DNA of 64,000 nt from Delphinus delphis (taxonomy: Eukaryota; Chordata; Mammalia; Artiodactyla; Delphinidae): positions 127,496,582-127,560,581 of the forward strand of contig NC_082683.1 in assembly GCF_949987515.2 (NCBI RefSeq). The letters run 5' to 3'. Shown in pieces: positions 37,870 to 50,610 of this stretch. A model generated the notes under the pieces. That model made no database searches and had not been told where the DNA came from. It saw only the letters and a program-made list of their open reading frames with translations. Position 1 is the first letter of the stretch; each line of letters starts with the position of its first letter. The translations under genes were made by a program, and so were the position numbers.

Positions 37870-38410
37870 ATTCTTTATTCCATTCAATTTAGCCAACATT
37901 TGCTAAGCTAGGTACCATACAAGTCTGGGCTATGGCTTCTGCTCTCACATGGCTGGCTAATAGCCCATCAGGAAAGTCAGTGTGACAAGGAGTGTGTGGA
38001 GAATTTGAGAAATGTTAAAGCCTTGTAGAGGATTGAGGGAAGGTCAGGGGAAATGACAGAGACTGTCACATTTGAGTTAGGTCTTAAGGAATAAGTGTAA
38101 TTTTAATAGGATTTTAGGAGTGTACTACTTTGTAACAGAAAGTTGAATTTGACATGACCTTTCAAGTCATATTACTTATACAGACTTTGCAATGAATTAC
38201 CAAATGCCAAGTATTTCTTGAGGTGATAAACTATCCCCCAGTTTCTACTTTTTTTCTTTTTGCTGTTAACTTTTTTATTGTTTGTCTTTACATCTTTGTA
38301 TCTTGATCTTCCCAGCTGGTTTTTGAGGATAGAAACTGTGCCTTACACTTCACTGGATCTCCCATAGTGCTGAGCACAGAGTAGCCACTCAGTGAATATT
38401 GGAACTTAGA
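37870..38410. mobile_element. Two old L2 pieces in opposite orientation
   Basis: 37870-38115 looks like an inverted L2 3' end (TTGCTAAGCTAGGTACCATA, then GTCTTAAGGAATAAG). 38305-38410 looks like a plus-strand L2 end (GAGGATAGAAACTGTGCCTT; GAGCACAGAGTAGCCACTCA). Both are diverged. Confidence 0.5.
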
Positions 38411-38904
38411 TATTGTCAAAATAATTTATGTAGGAATGAAGGGATTATTCTTAGTTGGGAAAATTTTCAGTTTATTTTCCTATTAGCATTTCCTAGGAAA
38501 AGTGAAGTCAAGATGTTAATAATTGGGACAGTAAGAGGACAGCCTAGCCTCCACCAATCTTGGCACGCTGAGTAGGCCCCAGGTGTACTCTGTCTCAGTT
38601 TGTAGAACCATGTTGTTTTTCTCCTAGTCTCTTTCCTTAGATAAGAGAAAATTTGGAAAACTAATATCTGCTCTGGAATTTTATAGAAATTGCCACTCAG
38701 GAGGTCTCTTTATGAATATTCATGTCTCATTCAGGTCTAATTTGGACAAGATGTTCTTTCTCACTTTGGAGTCAGTTGACAAGTAAGAATTATAGATATA
38801 TTTTTTAATAGTTTAGATAAATTTGATAATATTTGTAAAGCATGTTATAAACTGGAAAGCATTACAGAAATTCTTCTGCTGCTGCTATTATTAAGATTGA
38901 GGGA

Positions 38905-39136
38905 AGGGGCTTCCCTGGTGGCACAGTGGTTGAGAGTCCGCCTGCCGATGCAGGGGACACGGGTTCGTGCCCTGGTCCGGGAGGATCCCACATGCTGTGG
39001 AACCGCTGGGCCCATGAGCCATGGCCGCTGAGCCTGCGTGTCCGGAGCCTGTGCTCCGCAACGGGAGAGGCCACAGCAGTGAGAGGCCCGCGTACCGCCA
39101 AAAAAAAAAAAAACAAAAACGAAAACAAACAAAAAA
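38905..39136 (+). mobile_element. CHR SINE (short form) with TSD
   Basis: Head GGGGCTTCCCTGGTGGCACA, near-consensus body and an A-rich tail with C interruptions. The 12-bp TSD AAGATTGAGGGA flanks it at 38893-38904 and 39137-39148. Confidence 0.96.
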
Positions 39137-39374
39137 AAGATTGAGGGAGGAATATAATCATAGCAAGGAGGAGCAAAATAGTTCTATAATTACTTTTAGG
39201 GTCTGAGTCTTGTGTTTGCCATAATTTGTGAAGACACTTGGTAAGCTTTGTTGACTCACATTTTATTGTTGTACTTATTGGATGTGTTTGGATATTTAAA
39301 GATATAATGGTGTAGTCCTTTAAGGAATCAAGTTGAATCATACTCAAGATGAAAAGATCTTGAATGAGCTTCAC

Positions 39375-39800
39375 TTGCTGTGAAGTTACTTAATCTATGT
39401 AGGTGAAACATTTCTCATCAGTAAAATGCTATGTATTTCCCCATCCTGTTATGAGTTTCTTTAATGGGTATGAAGGGCACAGCTTGGTGCCTGGCCTGTG
39501 ATAGGTTCTCCATTTCCATAAATGTTTGCTATAGAATATTACTATTATTAAAAGAGTTATTTAAAATCCCCAATTCAACAGATATTTGTTGAACACCTAC
39601 TATGTGTCAGGCAGTATTTTAAAAACTAGAGAACAAAGCCAATGAAGGAATCAAAGATTACTGTTCTCTAGGAACTCATATTCTAACTGCAGAGGTGGAT
39701 AAGCAACTGGCATAATAAATAAGTAAATTTTATGTTATGTTATGGAATGGTTAGGACTATGGACCTAAGTAAAGGTAAAGCATGGCACGGGGGATCAGTA
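39375..39800. mobile_element. MIR (+) followed by L2 3' end (-)
   Basis: 39375-39540 carries MIR-like TTTCTCATCAGTAAAATGCT and GGTGCCTGGCCTGTGATAGG. 39570-39800 starts with the inverted L2 end GTTGAACACCTACTATGTGT. Both are old. Confidence 0.55.
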
Positions 39801-39809
39801 CTGTTCAGG

Positions 39810-41195
39810 AGGAAGAGACAAAGACTTGGAGATGACAGCATTAATTGTGTCTCCAGAGTCGAGAATCGGTATTGCAAATAGCAAAATAACTTAAGGTGGG
39901 AGAGATTGGTCCCAAGCAAAGAATAGGTAGTTTTGGGAGTGAGAAGCTGACATCTCTTAAAGAAGTATTCAGCCCCTTTGTTCTAAAGAACAGCTGTTAC
40001 TCTCTAGAAGCTGTGGAAATACCTGATGTTCTTAACTATTGGCTTAAAACCTGTGAAAAGTTACATATGTTTTCTTTTCCTTTCTCCAGAAAGTAAAAAA
40101 AAAAAAAGTCTTTTATCTTTTCCTTCAATGACAATAAAATAAGCTTTCCTAATAGTATTATTAAATCTTTTCCTTTAGGAGCTGTTTCCTTTACTTCCTA
40201 AAGGATTTTGCTCTAATTCAAACCAGAGGCACGTTTAAGTTAAACCTCTCATTATATGACATTATTACTGTGTTTTCAGAAGTAAGAATGTTTCTATTTT
40301 TCTCCTGAATGTTACTTGATTACAGGAAAGGAATGTGAGAAGGCCTCTTACCACAGCTAAAGTACATTATTTAGTACTTTATGGTAGACAGTTCTTTTTC
40401 TGGAACTCATTTGAAAACTTAATGTGATGTGAACTCAGTTTTTTCAATTCCTAATCAGATGTCAGTTTTTCTATTATATTTTAAAATTATATGTCACATC
40501 CATATACATATATACAAACATGTATTTTTCATATATCTAGATATTCAGGTATAAACTTAGATGCCATAAATATATTTGTATATATTGTGTATAGATATGT
40601 ATATATACACATAAGCATATTTTAGTAATTAAATTAATTTGATTAATCTGTTAATTGTTTGAAAGAATTGGAGAAACCATCAGTTTTTATAATTAAAATT
40701 CCCTTAAAATTAAATTAATTGTGGAATTTGTACAAGTCAAAATAATTTAATGTTTCAGTGGTGTCTGTGATAGTTCTTACATTTCGATGTTGCAATGAGA
40801 AGGTATACAGTGGTATAATACATAATATAGGATTTTCAAAAATACCTTGAGAACTCCATGCTTTTAGCATGAAAATATGATACTCAAATAGTTCATTACT
40901 TGTCAAATGCACATATATAATTAGTGAGCCTGGATGACTTGCTATTCTTGCATTTATTCAGCAAGTTCTAGAGTTCATGATTGCTTTTTCTAAATTGTAT
41001 GTACTAAAGCTACTAAAAAAACCAGTGTTATTCCATTGAAATAAGCATGCAGTTGTACCTTTTCCTGCTTGGTTGAAGGACTAACAGTGTCTCTTTTTGA
41101 AGACAAATTGGAACATAGGATGTAAAAATGACTCTTGTGTAAGTTATGGCTGGACTCTGAAGGAGTAAACCAAGTATTTACTGGCAGTATAGTGT
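39810..41195 (+). other. DNM3 intron 1, nothing recognised
   Basis: Very AT-rich, with short TA/CATA-rich stretches near 40500-40620. No exon is seen. Confidence 0.45.
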
Positions 41196-41199
41196 TGTG

Positions 41200-41645
41200 T
41201 AGTGTTTAAGAGCATTGATCTGAGCCTGAACACTGGATTTAAATCCTGTCTTGCCACTTACTAGGTGGCCAGTCTTGGTCAAGTTGCTTAACCTTCTGGG
41301 CTTTAGTGTCCTCATCTGTGAAATAAGAATATTAGTAACTACATTCTAGGATCATTTAGTTTTTTTTTTTTTTTTTACGGTACGCGGGCCTGTCACTGTT
41401 GTGGCCTCTCCCGTTGCAGAGCACAGGCTCCGGACGCGCAGGCTCAGCGGCCGTGGCTCACGGGCCCAGCCGCTCCGCGGCATGTGGGATCTTCCCAGAC
41501 CAGGGCACGAACCCGTGTCCTCTGCATTGGCAGGCGGACTCTCAACCACTGCGCCACCAGGGAAGCCCTCTAGGATCATTTTGAAGATTAAATGAGTTGG
41601 TATTTGTAAAGCACTTAGGATATTTTGTTACATAAATATAAAAAT
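41200..41645 (+). mobile_element. MIR SINE, split by a CHR SINE
   Basis: Left part has TAGTGTTTAAGAGCATTGAT, TGCCACTTACTAGGTGGCCA and CCTCATCTGTGAAATAAGAA. Right part continues with GAAGATTAAATGAGTTGGTA. The two halves join precisely once the SINE and one TSD copy are removed. Confidence 0.85.
41358..41568 (-). mobile_element. CHR SINE (short form) with perfect TSD
   Basis: Near-consensus copy. The 13-bp TSD TCTAGGATCATTT flanks it at 41345-41357 and 41569-41581. Confidence 0.96.
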
Positions 41646-41934
41646 AGATATCACAGTAAGTAAAAAAAATGTCTTCATCGTTTAAATAAATATACTTAAA
41701 TCTTTACTGATAAAATGGTGTGGTATCTGGGATTTGCTTCAAAATAATCTGGTAGGAGAGTGGGACATGGGAGTGAGAGAGAAAAGGGATGAATCAAGAT
41801 TGTTTATGTGTTGATAATTGTTGAAGTGGAATTTAGGTGTGTGGATTTATTACACTATTCGTTCTAATTAAGCTTGGAATTTCGCAAATAAAAAGTCAAA
41901 ACAACAAAAAAGTGCAGTTTGCCCCTTCCCATTT

Positions 41935-42044
41935 TCTTTTTCTTTCCTTCTTTTCTTTCCTCCCTCCCTCCCTCCCTCCCTCCCTCCCTCCCTCCCTTCC
42001 TTCCTTCCTTCCTTCCTTCCTCTTTCTCTCTCTCTCCCCCTTTC
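41935..42044. repeat. (CCCT)n/(CCTT)n/(CT)n tract, left of L1
   Basis: Pyrimidine-only microsatellite that ends in the left copy of the L1 TSD (42028-42044). Confidence 0.93.
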
Positions 42045-42419
42045 CTTTTTTTTTTTCTGGAAATATATTTTTTTAACATCTTTATTGGAGTATAATTGCT
42101 TTACAATGGTGTGTTAGTTTCTGCTGTATAACAAAGTGAATCAGCTATATATATACATATGTCCCCATATCTCCTCCCTCTCACGCCTCCCTCCCACCCT
42201 CCGTATCCCACACCTCTAAGTGGACACAAAGCACCGAGTTGATCTCCCTGTGTGATGCGACTGCTTCCCACTAGCTACCTATTTTATAATTGGTAGGGTA
42301 TATATGTCCATGCCACTCTTTTCCTTTGTTCCAGCTTAACTTTCCCCCTCCCCGTGACCTCAAGTCCATTTTCGATGTCTGTGTCTTTATTCCTATCCTG
42401 CCCCTAGGTTCTTTAGAAC

Positions 42420-45400
42420 CATTTTTTTTTTTTTACGATTCCATATATGCGTGTTAGCATATGGTATTTGTTTTTCTCTTTCTGACTTACTTCACTCTCT
42501 ATGACAGTCTCTAGGTCCACCCACCTCACTACAAATAACTCAATTTTGTTTCTTTTCATGGCTGAGTAATATTCCATTGTATATCTGTGCCACATCTTCT
42601 TTATCCATTCATCTGTTGATGGGCACATAGGTTGCTTCCATGACCTGACTATTGTAAATAGTGCTGCAGTGAGCATTAAGGTGCATGACTCTTTTTGAAT
42701 TATGGTTTTCTCAGAGTATATGCCCAGTAGTGGGATTGCTGGGTCATATGGTACTTATATTTTTAGTTTTTTAAGGAACCTCAATACTGTTCTTTATAGT
42801 GGCTGAATCAATTTACATTCCCACCAACAGTGCAGAGGGTTCCCTTTTCTCCACACCCTCTCCAGCATTTATTGTTCGTAGATTTTTTGTTTGTTTGTTT
42901 GTTTGTAGATTTTTGATGATGTCCATTCTGACTGGTGTGAGGTGATACCTCATTGCAGTTTTGATTTGTATTTCTCTAATGATTAGTGATGTTGAACATC
43001 CTTTCATGTGTTTGTTGGCTACCTCTATATCTTCTTTGGAGAAATGTCTATTTAGGTCTTCTGCCCATTTTTGGATTGGGTTGTTTGTTTTATGATATTG
43101 AGCTGCATGAGCTGGTTGTATATTTTGGAGATTAATCCTTTGTCAGTTGCTTCATTGGCAAATATTTTCTCCCATTCTGAGGGTTGTCTTTTCATCTTGT
43201 TTATGGTTTCCTTTGCTGTGCAAAAGCTTTTAAGTTTCATTAGATCCCATTTGTTTGTTTCTGTTTTTATTTCCATTTCTCTAGGTAGTGGGTCAAAAAG
43301 GATCTTGCTGTGATGTATGTCATAGAGTGTTTTGCCTATGTTTTCCTCTAAGAATTTGATAGTGTCTGGCCTTACATTTAGGTCTTTAATCCATTTTGAG
43401 TTTATTTTTTTGTATAGTGTTAGGGAGTATTCTAATTTCATTCTTTTACATGTAGCTGTCCAGTTCTCCCAGTACCACTTATTGAAGAGGTTGTCTTCTC
43501 TCCATTGTATATTCTTGCCTCCTTTTTCAAAGATAAGGTGACCATATGTGTGTGGGTTTATCTCTGGGCTTTCTGTCCTGTTCCATTGATCCATATTTCT
43601 GTTTTTGTGCCAGTACCATACTGTCTTGATTACTGCAGTTTCTATATAGTGTGAAGTCACGGAGCCTGATTCCTCCAGCTCCGTATTTCTTTTTCAAGGT
43701 TGCTTTGGCTATTCGGGGTCTTTTGTGTTTCCATACAAATTGTGAAATTTTTTGCTCTAGTTCTGTGAAAAATGTCATTGGTAGTTTGATGGGGATTGCA
43801 TTGAATCTGTAGATTACTTTGGGTAGTATAGTCATTTTCACAATGTTGATTCTTCCAATCCAAGAACATGGTATATCTCTCCATCTGTTTGTATCATCTT
43901 TAATTTCTTTCATCAGTGTCTTATAGTTTTCTGCATACAGGTCTTTTGTCCCCTTAGGTAGGTTTATTCCTAGGTATTTTATTTTTTTTGTTGCAATGGT
44001 AAATGGGAGTGTTTTCTTAATTTTTCTTTCAAATTTTTCATCATTAGCGTATAGGAATGCAAGAGATTTCTGTGCATTAATATTGTATCCTGCTACTTTA
44101 CCAAATTCATTGATTAGCTCCAGTACTTTTCTGGTAGCATCTTTAGGATTCTTTATGTATATTATCATGTCATCTGCAAACGGTGATAGTTTTACTTCTT
44201 CTTTTCCGACTTGGATTCTTTTTATTTCTTTTTCTTCTCTGATTGCTGTGGCTGAAAATTGCAAAACTATGTTGAATAATAGTAGTGAGAGTGGGCAGCC
44301 TTGTCTTGTTCCTGATCTTAGTAGAAATGGTTTCAGTTTTTCACCATTGAGAACGATGTTGGCTGTGGGTTTGTCATATATGACCTTTATTATGTTGAGG
44401 TAGGTTCCCTCTATGGCTACTTTCTGGAGAGTTTTATCATAAATCGGTGTTGAATTTTGTCAAAAGCTCTTTCTGCATCTATTGAGATGAAAATATAGTC
44501 TTTCTCCTTCAATTTGTTAATATGGATTGTCACATTGATTGATTTGCATATATTGAAGAATCCTTGCATTCCTGGGAGAAATTCCACTTGATCATGGTGT
44601 ATGATCCTTTTAATGTGCTGTTAGATTCTGTTTGCTAGTATTTTGTTGAGGATTTTTGCATCTATATTCATCACTGATATTGGCCTGCAGTTTTCTTTAT
44701 TTGTGACATCTTTGTCTGGTTTTGGTGTCAGGGTGATGGCAGCCTGATAGAATATGTTTGGGAGTGTTCCTCCCTCTGCTATATTTTGGAAGAGTTTGAG
44801 AAGGATAGGTGTTAGCTTTTCTCTAAATGTTTGATAGAATTCTCCTGTGAAGCCATCTGGTCCTGGGGTTTGGTTTGTTGGAGGATTTTTAATCACAGTT
44901 TCAATTTCAGTGCTTGTGATTGGTCTGTTTATATTTTCTATTTCTTCCTGATTCAGTCTTGGAAGGTTGTGCTTTTCTAAGAATTTGTCCACTTCTTCCA
45001 GGTTGTCCGTTTTCGTGACATAGAGTTGCTTGTAGTAATCTCTCATGATCCTTTGTATTTCTGCAGTGTCAGTTGTTACTTCTCCTTTTTCATTTCTAAT
45101 TCTGTTGAGTTGAGTCTTCTCCCTTTTTTTCTTGATGAGTCTGGCTAATGGTTTATCACTTTTGTTTATCTTCTCAAAGAACCAGCCTTTAGTTTCATTG
45201 ATCTTTGCTCTTGTTCCCTTCATTTCTTTTTCATTTATTTCTGATGTGATCTTTATGATTTCTTTCCTTCTGCTAACTTTTGGGTTTTTTTGTTCTTCTT
45301 TCTCTAATTGATTTAGGTGTCAGGTTAGGTTGTTTATTTGAGATTTTTCTTGTTTCTTGAGGTAGGATTGTGTTACTATAAACTTCCCTTTTAGAATTGC

Positions 45401-46480
45401 TTTTGCTGCATCCCATAGGTTTTGGATTGTTGTGTTTTCATTGTGATTTGTTTCTAGGTAATTTTTGATTTCCTTTTAGATTTCTTCAGTGATCACTTGC
45501 TTATTTAGTAGTGTATTGTTTAGCCTCCATGTGTTTGTATTTTTTACAGATTTTTTCCTGTAATTGATAGCTAGTCTCATAGCGCTTCAGTTGGAAAAGA
45601 TACTTGATATGATTTCAATTTCCTTAAATTTACCAATGCTTGATTTATGACCAAAGACATGATCTATTCTGTAGAATGTTCCTTGAGCACTTGAGAAGAA
45701 AGTGTATTCTATTGTTTTTGGATGGATGTCCTTTAAATATCAATTAAGTCCATGTTGTTTAATGTGTCATTTAAAGCTTGTGTTTCCTTATTAATTTTCT
45801 ATTTGGATGATCTGTCCATTGGTGAAAGTGGGGTGTTAAAGCCCCCTACTATGATTGTTTTACTGTGTGTTTCCCCTTTTATGGCTGTTAGCATTTGCCT
45901 TATGTATTGAGGTGCTCATATGTTGGGTGCCTAAATAATTACAATTGTTATATCTTCTTCTTGGATTGATCCCTTGATGATTATGTATTGTCCTTCTTTG
46001 TCTCTTGTAATCGTTGTTCTTTTTTTGTTTTATTTTTGGTGGCATGCGAGCCACTCACTGTTGTGGCCTCTCCCGTTGTGGAGCACAGACTCCGGACAGA
46101 CAGGCTCAGCGGCCATGGCTTATGGGCCCAGCTGCTCTGCAGCATGTGGGATCTTCCCGGACCGGGGCACAAACCCGTCTCTCCTGCATCAGCAGGTGGA
46201 CTCTCAACCACTGCGCCACCAGGGAAGCCCTCTTGTAATCATATTTATTTTAAAGTCTGTTGTGTCTGTTATGAGAATTGTTACTCCAGATTTCTTTTGA
46301 TTTCTATTTGCATGGAATATCTTTTTCCATTCCCTCACTTTCAGTCTGTATGTGTCCCTAGGTCTGAAGTGGGTCTCTTGTAGACAGCATATATACAGGT
46401 CTTGTTTTTGTATCCATTCAGCCAGTCTGTGCCTTTTGGTTGGAGGATTTCATCCATTTACATATAAGGTAATTATCAAT
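42420..46480 (-). pseudogene. L1 ORF2 remnant (endonuclease/reverse transcriptase)
   Basis: The best-preserved pieces are 44621-45223 (RT N-terminal part with [12 protein letters not shown]), 43527-44264 (RT palm with the FADD catalytic motif at about 44170-44180), 43052-43660 (C-terminal part) and 42413-42676 (extreme C-terminus). They fall in different frames, showing several frameshifts and stops. The endonuclease part (45230-46480) has no long open frame and is interrupted by a SINE at 46013-46230. Not functional. Confidence 0.9.
46013..46230 (-). mobile_element. CHR SINE inside L1 ORF2 endonuclease region
   Basis: Diverged head and body with an irregular T-rich tail. The 10-bp TSD TCTTGTAATC flanks it at 46003-46012 and 46231-46240. 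It disrupts the endonuclease domain. Confidence 0.93.
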
Positions 46481-46559
46481 ATGTATGTTCCTATGACCAT
46501 TTTCTTAATTGTTTTGGCTTTGTTATTGTAGGTCTTTTCCTTCTCGTGTTTCCTGCCTA

Positions 46560-47700
46560 GAGAAGTTCCTTCAGCGTTTGTTGTAAAGCTGGTTTGGTGG
46601 TGCTAAATTCTCTTAGCTTTTGCTGGTCTGTAAAGGTTTTAATTTCTCCGTCAAACCTGAATGAGATCCTTGCTGGGTAGAATAATCTTGGTTTTAGGTT
46701 TTTCCCTTTCATTACTTTAAATATGTCCTGCCACTCCCTTCTGGCTTGCAGAGTTTCTGCTGAAAGGTCAGCTGTTAACCTTATGGGGATTCCCTTGTAT
46801 GTTATTTGTTGCTCTTCTGTTGCTGCTTTTAATATTTTACTTTGTATTTAATTTTTGATAGTTTGATTAATATTTGTCTTGGCTTGTTTCTCCTTGGATT
46901 TATCCTATATGGCACTCTCTGTGCTTCCTGGATTGGTTGACTATTTCCTTTCCCATATTAGTGAAGTTTTCAACTATAATCTCTTGAAATATTTTCTCAA
47001 TTCCTTTCTTTTTCTCTTCTTCTACTGGGACGCCTATAATTTGAATGTTGGTGCATTTTATGTTGTCCCAGAAGTTTCTGAGACTATCCTCAATTATTTT
47101 CATTCTTCATTCTTTATTGTTTATTTTCCTCTGTGGTAGTTATTTCCACTATTTTATTTTATTTTATTTTTATTTTATTTTATTTTTTTTTGAGGTGTGC
47201 GGGCCTCTCACTGTTGTGGCCTCTCCCGTTGTGGAGCACAGGCTCTGGAAGCGCAGGCTCAGCAGCCATGGCTAATGGGCCCAGCCACTCCACGGCACGT
47301 GGGATCTTCGCGGACCGGGGTACGAACCCGTGTCCCCTGCATCGGCAGGCGGACTCTCAACCACTGCACCACCAGGGAAGCCCTCCACTATTTTATCTTC
47401 TAGGTATCTTATCCGTTTTTCTACCTCAGTTATTCTGCTATTAATTCCTTCTAGAGAATTTTTAATTTCATTTATTGTGTGTTCATCATTGTTTATTTGC
47501 TCTTTAGTTCTTCTAGGTCCTTTTTAAATGTTTCTTGTATTTTCTCCATTCTATTTCCAAGATTTTGGATCATCTTTACTATCATTACTCTGAATTCTTT
47601 TTCAGGTACACTGCCTATTTCCTCTTCATCTTTGGTCTAGTGGGTTTTTACCTTGCTCCTTCATCTGCTGTGTATTTCTCTGTCTTCTCATTTTGCTTAA
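46560..47700 (-). pseudogene. L1 ORF1 remnant (RNA-binding protein)
   Basis: An open stretch at 46900-47103 reads like the ORF1p RRM region (WDNIKCTNIQIIGVPVEEE). 46560-46850 corresponds to the C-terminal domain in degenerate form. A CHR SINE at 47158-47383 splits the N-terminal coiled-coil side. Not functional. Confidence 0.8.
47158..47383 (-). mobile_element. CHR SINE inside L1 ORF1
   Basis: The tail has turned into a (TTTTA)n repeat. The 13-bp TSD TCCACTATTTTAT is perfect at 47145-47157 and 47384-47396. Confidence 0.95.
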
Positions 47701-48189
47701 CTTAACTGTGTTTGAGGTCTCCTTTTTGCAGGCTGTAAGTTCGTAATTCCCATTGTTTTTGGTGTTTGCCCCCCGTGGGTAAGGCTGGTTCAGTGGGTTG
47801 TGTAGGCTTGCTGGTGGAGGCGAGTGGTGCCTGTGTTCTGGTGGATGAGGTTGAATCTTGTCCCTCTGGTGGGCAGTACTGCATCTGGTGATGTGTTTTG
47901 GTGTGTCTGTGAACTTATGCTTTTAGGCAGCCTCTCTGCTAATGGGTGGGGTTGTGTTCCTTTCTTGCTAGTTGTTTGGCATAGAGTGTCCAGCACTGTA
48001 GCTTGCTGGTCGTTGAGTGGAGCTGGATCTTAGGGTTGAGTTGGAGATCTCTGGGAGAGCTTTTGCCGTTTGATATTACCTGGGACTGGGAGGTCTCTGG
48101 TGGACCAGTGTCCTGAAGTCGGCTCTCCCAACTCAGAAGCTCAGGCCTGACACCTGGCCAGAGCACCAAGACCCTTTCAGCCACATGGG

Positions 48190-48300
48190 TCAGAAGAAAA
48201 GGGAGAAAGAAGAAAGAAAGAAAGAGAGAGAGGGAGAGAGAGAGAGAGAGAGGGAGGGAGGAAGGAAGTAAGGAAGAAAGAAAGAGCAAGCAAGAAAGAA
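48190..48300. repeat. GA/GAAA/GGAA-rich simple repeat
   Basis: Purine-only tract inside the L1 5' UTR, probably a post-insertion expansion. A/T-rich degenerate sequence follows to about 48620. Confidence 0.85.
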
Positions 48301-49732
48301 AATAAATAATGTTATCAAAATAAGAAAATATTATTAAAAATAAAAAATTAAAAAGTAATAAAAAAAGAAAGAAGAGAGCAACCAAACCAAAACACAAATC
48401 CACAAATGATAACAAGTGCCAAAAACTATACCAAGAAAACAAACAAAACAAAACAAAACAAAAGAAGGACAGATAGACTCCTAGGACAAATGGTAAAAGC
48501 AAAGCTGTACAGACAAAATCACACAAAGAAGCCTACACATACAGTCACAAAAAAGAGAAAAAGGAAAAAAAATTCTATATATATAAAAAAAGGAAGAGAG
48601 CAACCAAATCAATAAACACATCTACCAGTGAGAATAAGCTCTAAATACTAAACTAAGATAAACATAAAACCAGAAACCAATTAGATGCAGAAAGCAAACC
48701 CCAAGTCTACAGTTGCTTCCAAAGTCCACTGCCTCAATTTTGGGATGATTCATTGTCTGTTCAGGTATTCCAGAGATGCAGGGTACATCAAGTTGATTGT
48801 GGAGATTTAATCTGCTGCTCCTGAGGCTGCTGGGAGAAGTTTCCCTTTCTCTTCTTTGTTCATACAGCTCCTGGGGCTCAGCTTTGGGTTCGGCCCTGCC
48901 TCTGCATGTAGGTCGCCTGAGGATGTCTGTTCCCTGCCCAGACAGGACAGGGTTAAAGGAGAAGGTAATTAGGGAGCTCTGGCTCATTCAGGCCAGGGGT
49001 AGGGAGGGGTACGGAATGTGGGGCGAACCTGTGGCAGCAGAGGCCAGCATGACGTTGCAGTAGCCTGAGGTGTGCCATGTGTTCTCCCGGAGAAGTTGTC
49101 CCTGGATCAGGGGACCCTGGCAGTGGTGGGCTGCACAGTCTCCTGGGACGGGAGGTGTGGATAGCGACCTGTATTTGCAGACAGGCTTCTTGGTGGCTGC
49201 AGCAGCAGCCTTAGCATTTCATGCCCGTCTCTGGTGTCAGCGTTGATATCTGCGCTGATAGCCATGACTCACGCCCGTCTCTGGAGCTTGTTTAGGCGGT
49301 GCTCTGAATCCCCTCTCCCCACGCACCTGGAAACAATGGTCTCTTGCCATTTAGGCAGTTCCAGACTTTTTCCTGGACTCCCTCCTGGCTAGCTGTGGCG
49401 CACTAGCCCCCTTCAGGCTGTGTTCACACAGCCAACCCCAGTCTTCTCCCTGGGATCTGACCTCCTTAGCCCGAGCCTCAGCTCCCAGCTCCCACCTGCC
49501 CTGGTGGGTGAGCAGACAAGCCTCTCAGGCTGGTGAATGCTGGTCAGCACCGATCATCTGTGCAGGATTCTCTCTGCTTTGCCCTCGGCACCCCTGTTGC
49601 TGCGCTCTCCTCCGTGGCTCCGAAGCTTCCCCCCACCCCTGTCTCCGCCAGTGAAGGGTCTTCCTAGTGTGGGGAAACTTTTCCTCCTTCACAGTTCCCT
49701 CCCAGAAGTGTAGGTCTCATCCATATTCTTTT

Positions 49733-49937
49733 TTTTTTTTTTTTTTGCGGTACGTGGGCCTCTCACTGTTGTGGCCTCTCCTGTTGCAGAGCACAGGCTC
49801 CGGATGCGCAGGCTCAGCGGCCATGGCTCACGGGCCCAGCTGCTCTGCAGCACGTGGGATCTTCCCAGACTGGGGCACGAACCCGTGTCCCCTGCATCGG
49901 CAGGCGGACTCTCAACTACTGCGCCACCAGGGAAGCC
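49733..49937 (-). mobile_element. CHR SINE inside L1 5' UTR
   Basis: Near-consensus copy. The 17-bp TSD CTCATCCATATTCTTTT is perfect at 49716-49732 and 49938-49954. Confidence 0.96.
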
Positions 49938-50165
49938 CTCATCCATATTCTTTTGTCTCTGTTTTTCCTTTTTTCTTTTGCCCTACCCAGGTATGTGGGG
50001 AGTTTCTTGATTTGGGGGAAGTCTGAGGTCTTCTGCCAGCGTTCAGTAGGTGTTCTGTAGGAGTTGTTCCACATGTAGATGTATTTTTGATGTATTTGTG
50101 GGCAGGAAGGTGATCTCCGCGTCTTCCTCCTCCGCCATCTTGAACGTCCTCTCTCTCCCCCTTTC

Positions 50166-50315
50166 TTTTTTTTCTTCCTTCCTTTCCCTTCCTCCCTCCC
50201 TCCCTCCCTCCCTCCCTCCCTCCCTCTCTCTCTCTCTCTCTCTCCCTCCCTCCCTTCCTTCCTTCCTTCCCTCCCTCCATTTCTCCCTTCTTTCTTTCCT
50301 TCCTCCACCCCTCCC
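50166..50315. repeat. (CCTT)n/(CCCT)n/(CT)n tract, right of L1
   Basis: Continuation of the pyrimidine microsatellite that the L1 split. The right TSD copy (50149-50165) is its first segment. Confidence 0.93.
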
Positions 50316-50359
50316 TGCCTCCCTATTCCTTATCACTCGTCCAAATCTGGCATACTATT

Positions 50360-50610
50360 TCTGTCTTTTTTGGTGTAGTTCAAATGCCACCTAGTATGAA
50401 GCCCTCCTTGATAACCCCAGCCACATACCATCTCTTCTCTTCTTTCTAACGTAGCCCCTGGGCCTTTCTTAGGCCCTCCTGTATGCTGTATGGCTCTGGG
50501 ATTATTCCCACATATGACTGTTTTTTCTTCTAGCCTTAAACTCCATGGGGGCTAGAATAATTGTTTAATTCCCATAGCAAACACCTGACACTTCACATCT
50601 TTGTAGAACA
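50360..50610 (+). mobile_element. L2 LINE 3' fragment
   Basis: GTAGTTCAAATGCCACCTAG, GAAGCCCTCCTTGATAACCC and TAAACTCCATGGGGGCTAGA follow the L2 3' end order. Confidence 0.75.

Larger units (their letters stand above)
42045..50148 (-). mobile_element. Near-full-length L1 LINE carrying three nested SINEs
   Basis: On the minus strand the element runs from a 5' end at about 50148 (next to CCTCCGCCATCTTGAACG) through a long 5' UTR (to about 47700), ORF1 (about 47700-46560), ORF2 (about 46480-42420) and a 3' UTR to the tail at 42045-42075. The TSD is CTCTCTCTCCCCCTTTC at 42028-42044 and 50149-50165. Removing the three CHR SINEs and their TSD copies leaves about 7.4 kb. Both ORFs are broken, so the copy is dead. 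Confidence 0.92.

Noticed and set aside
41837..42079. Open frames rich in Ser/Leu/Pro or Glu/Arg/Gly at the CT repeats (also 49916-50394)
   Set aside because: Low-complexity translations of the (CCTT)n/(CT)n microsatellites flanking the L1.
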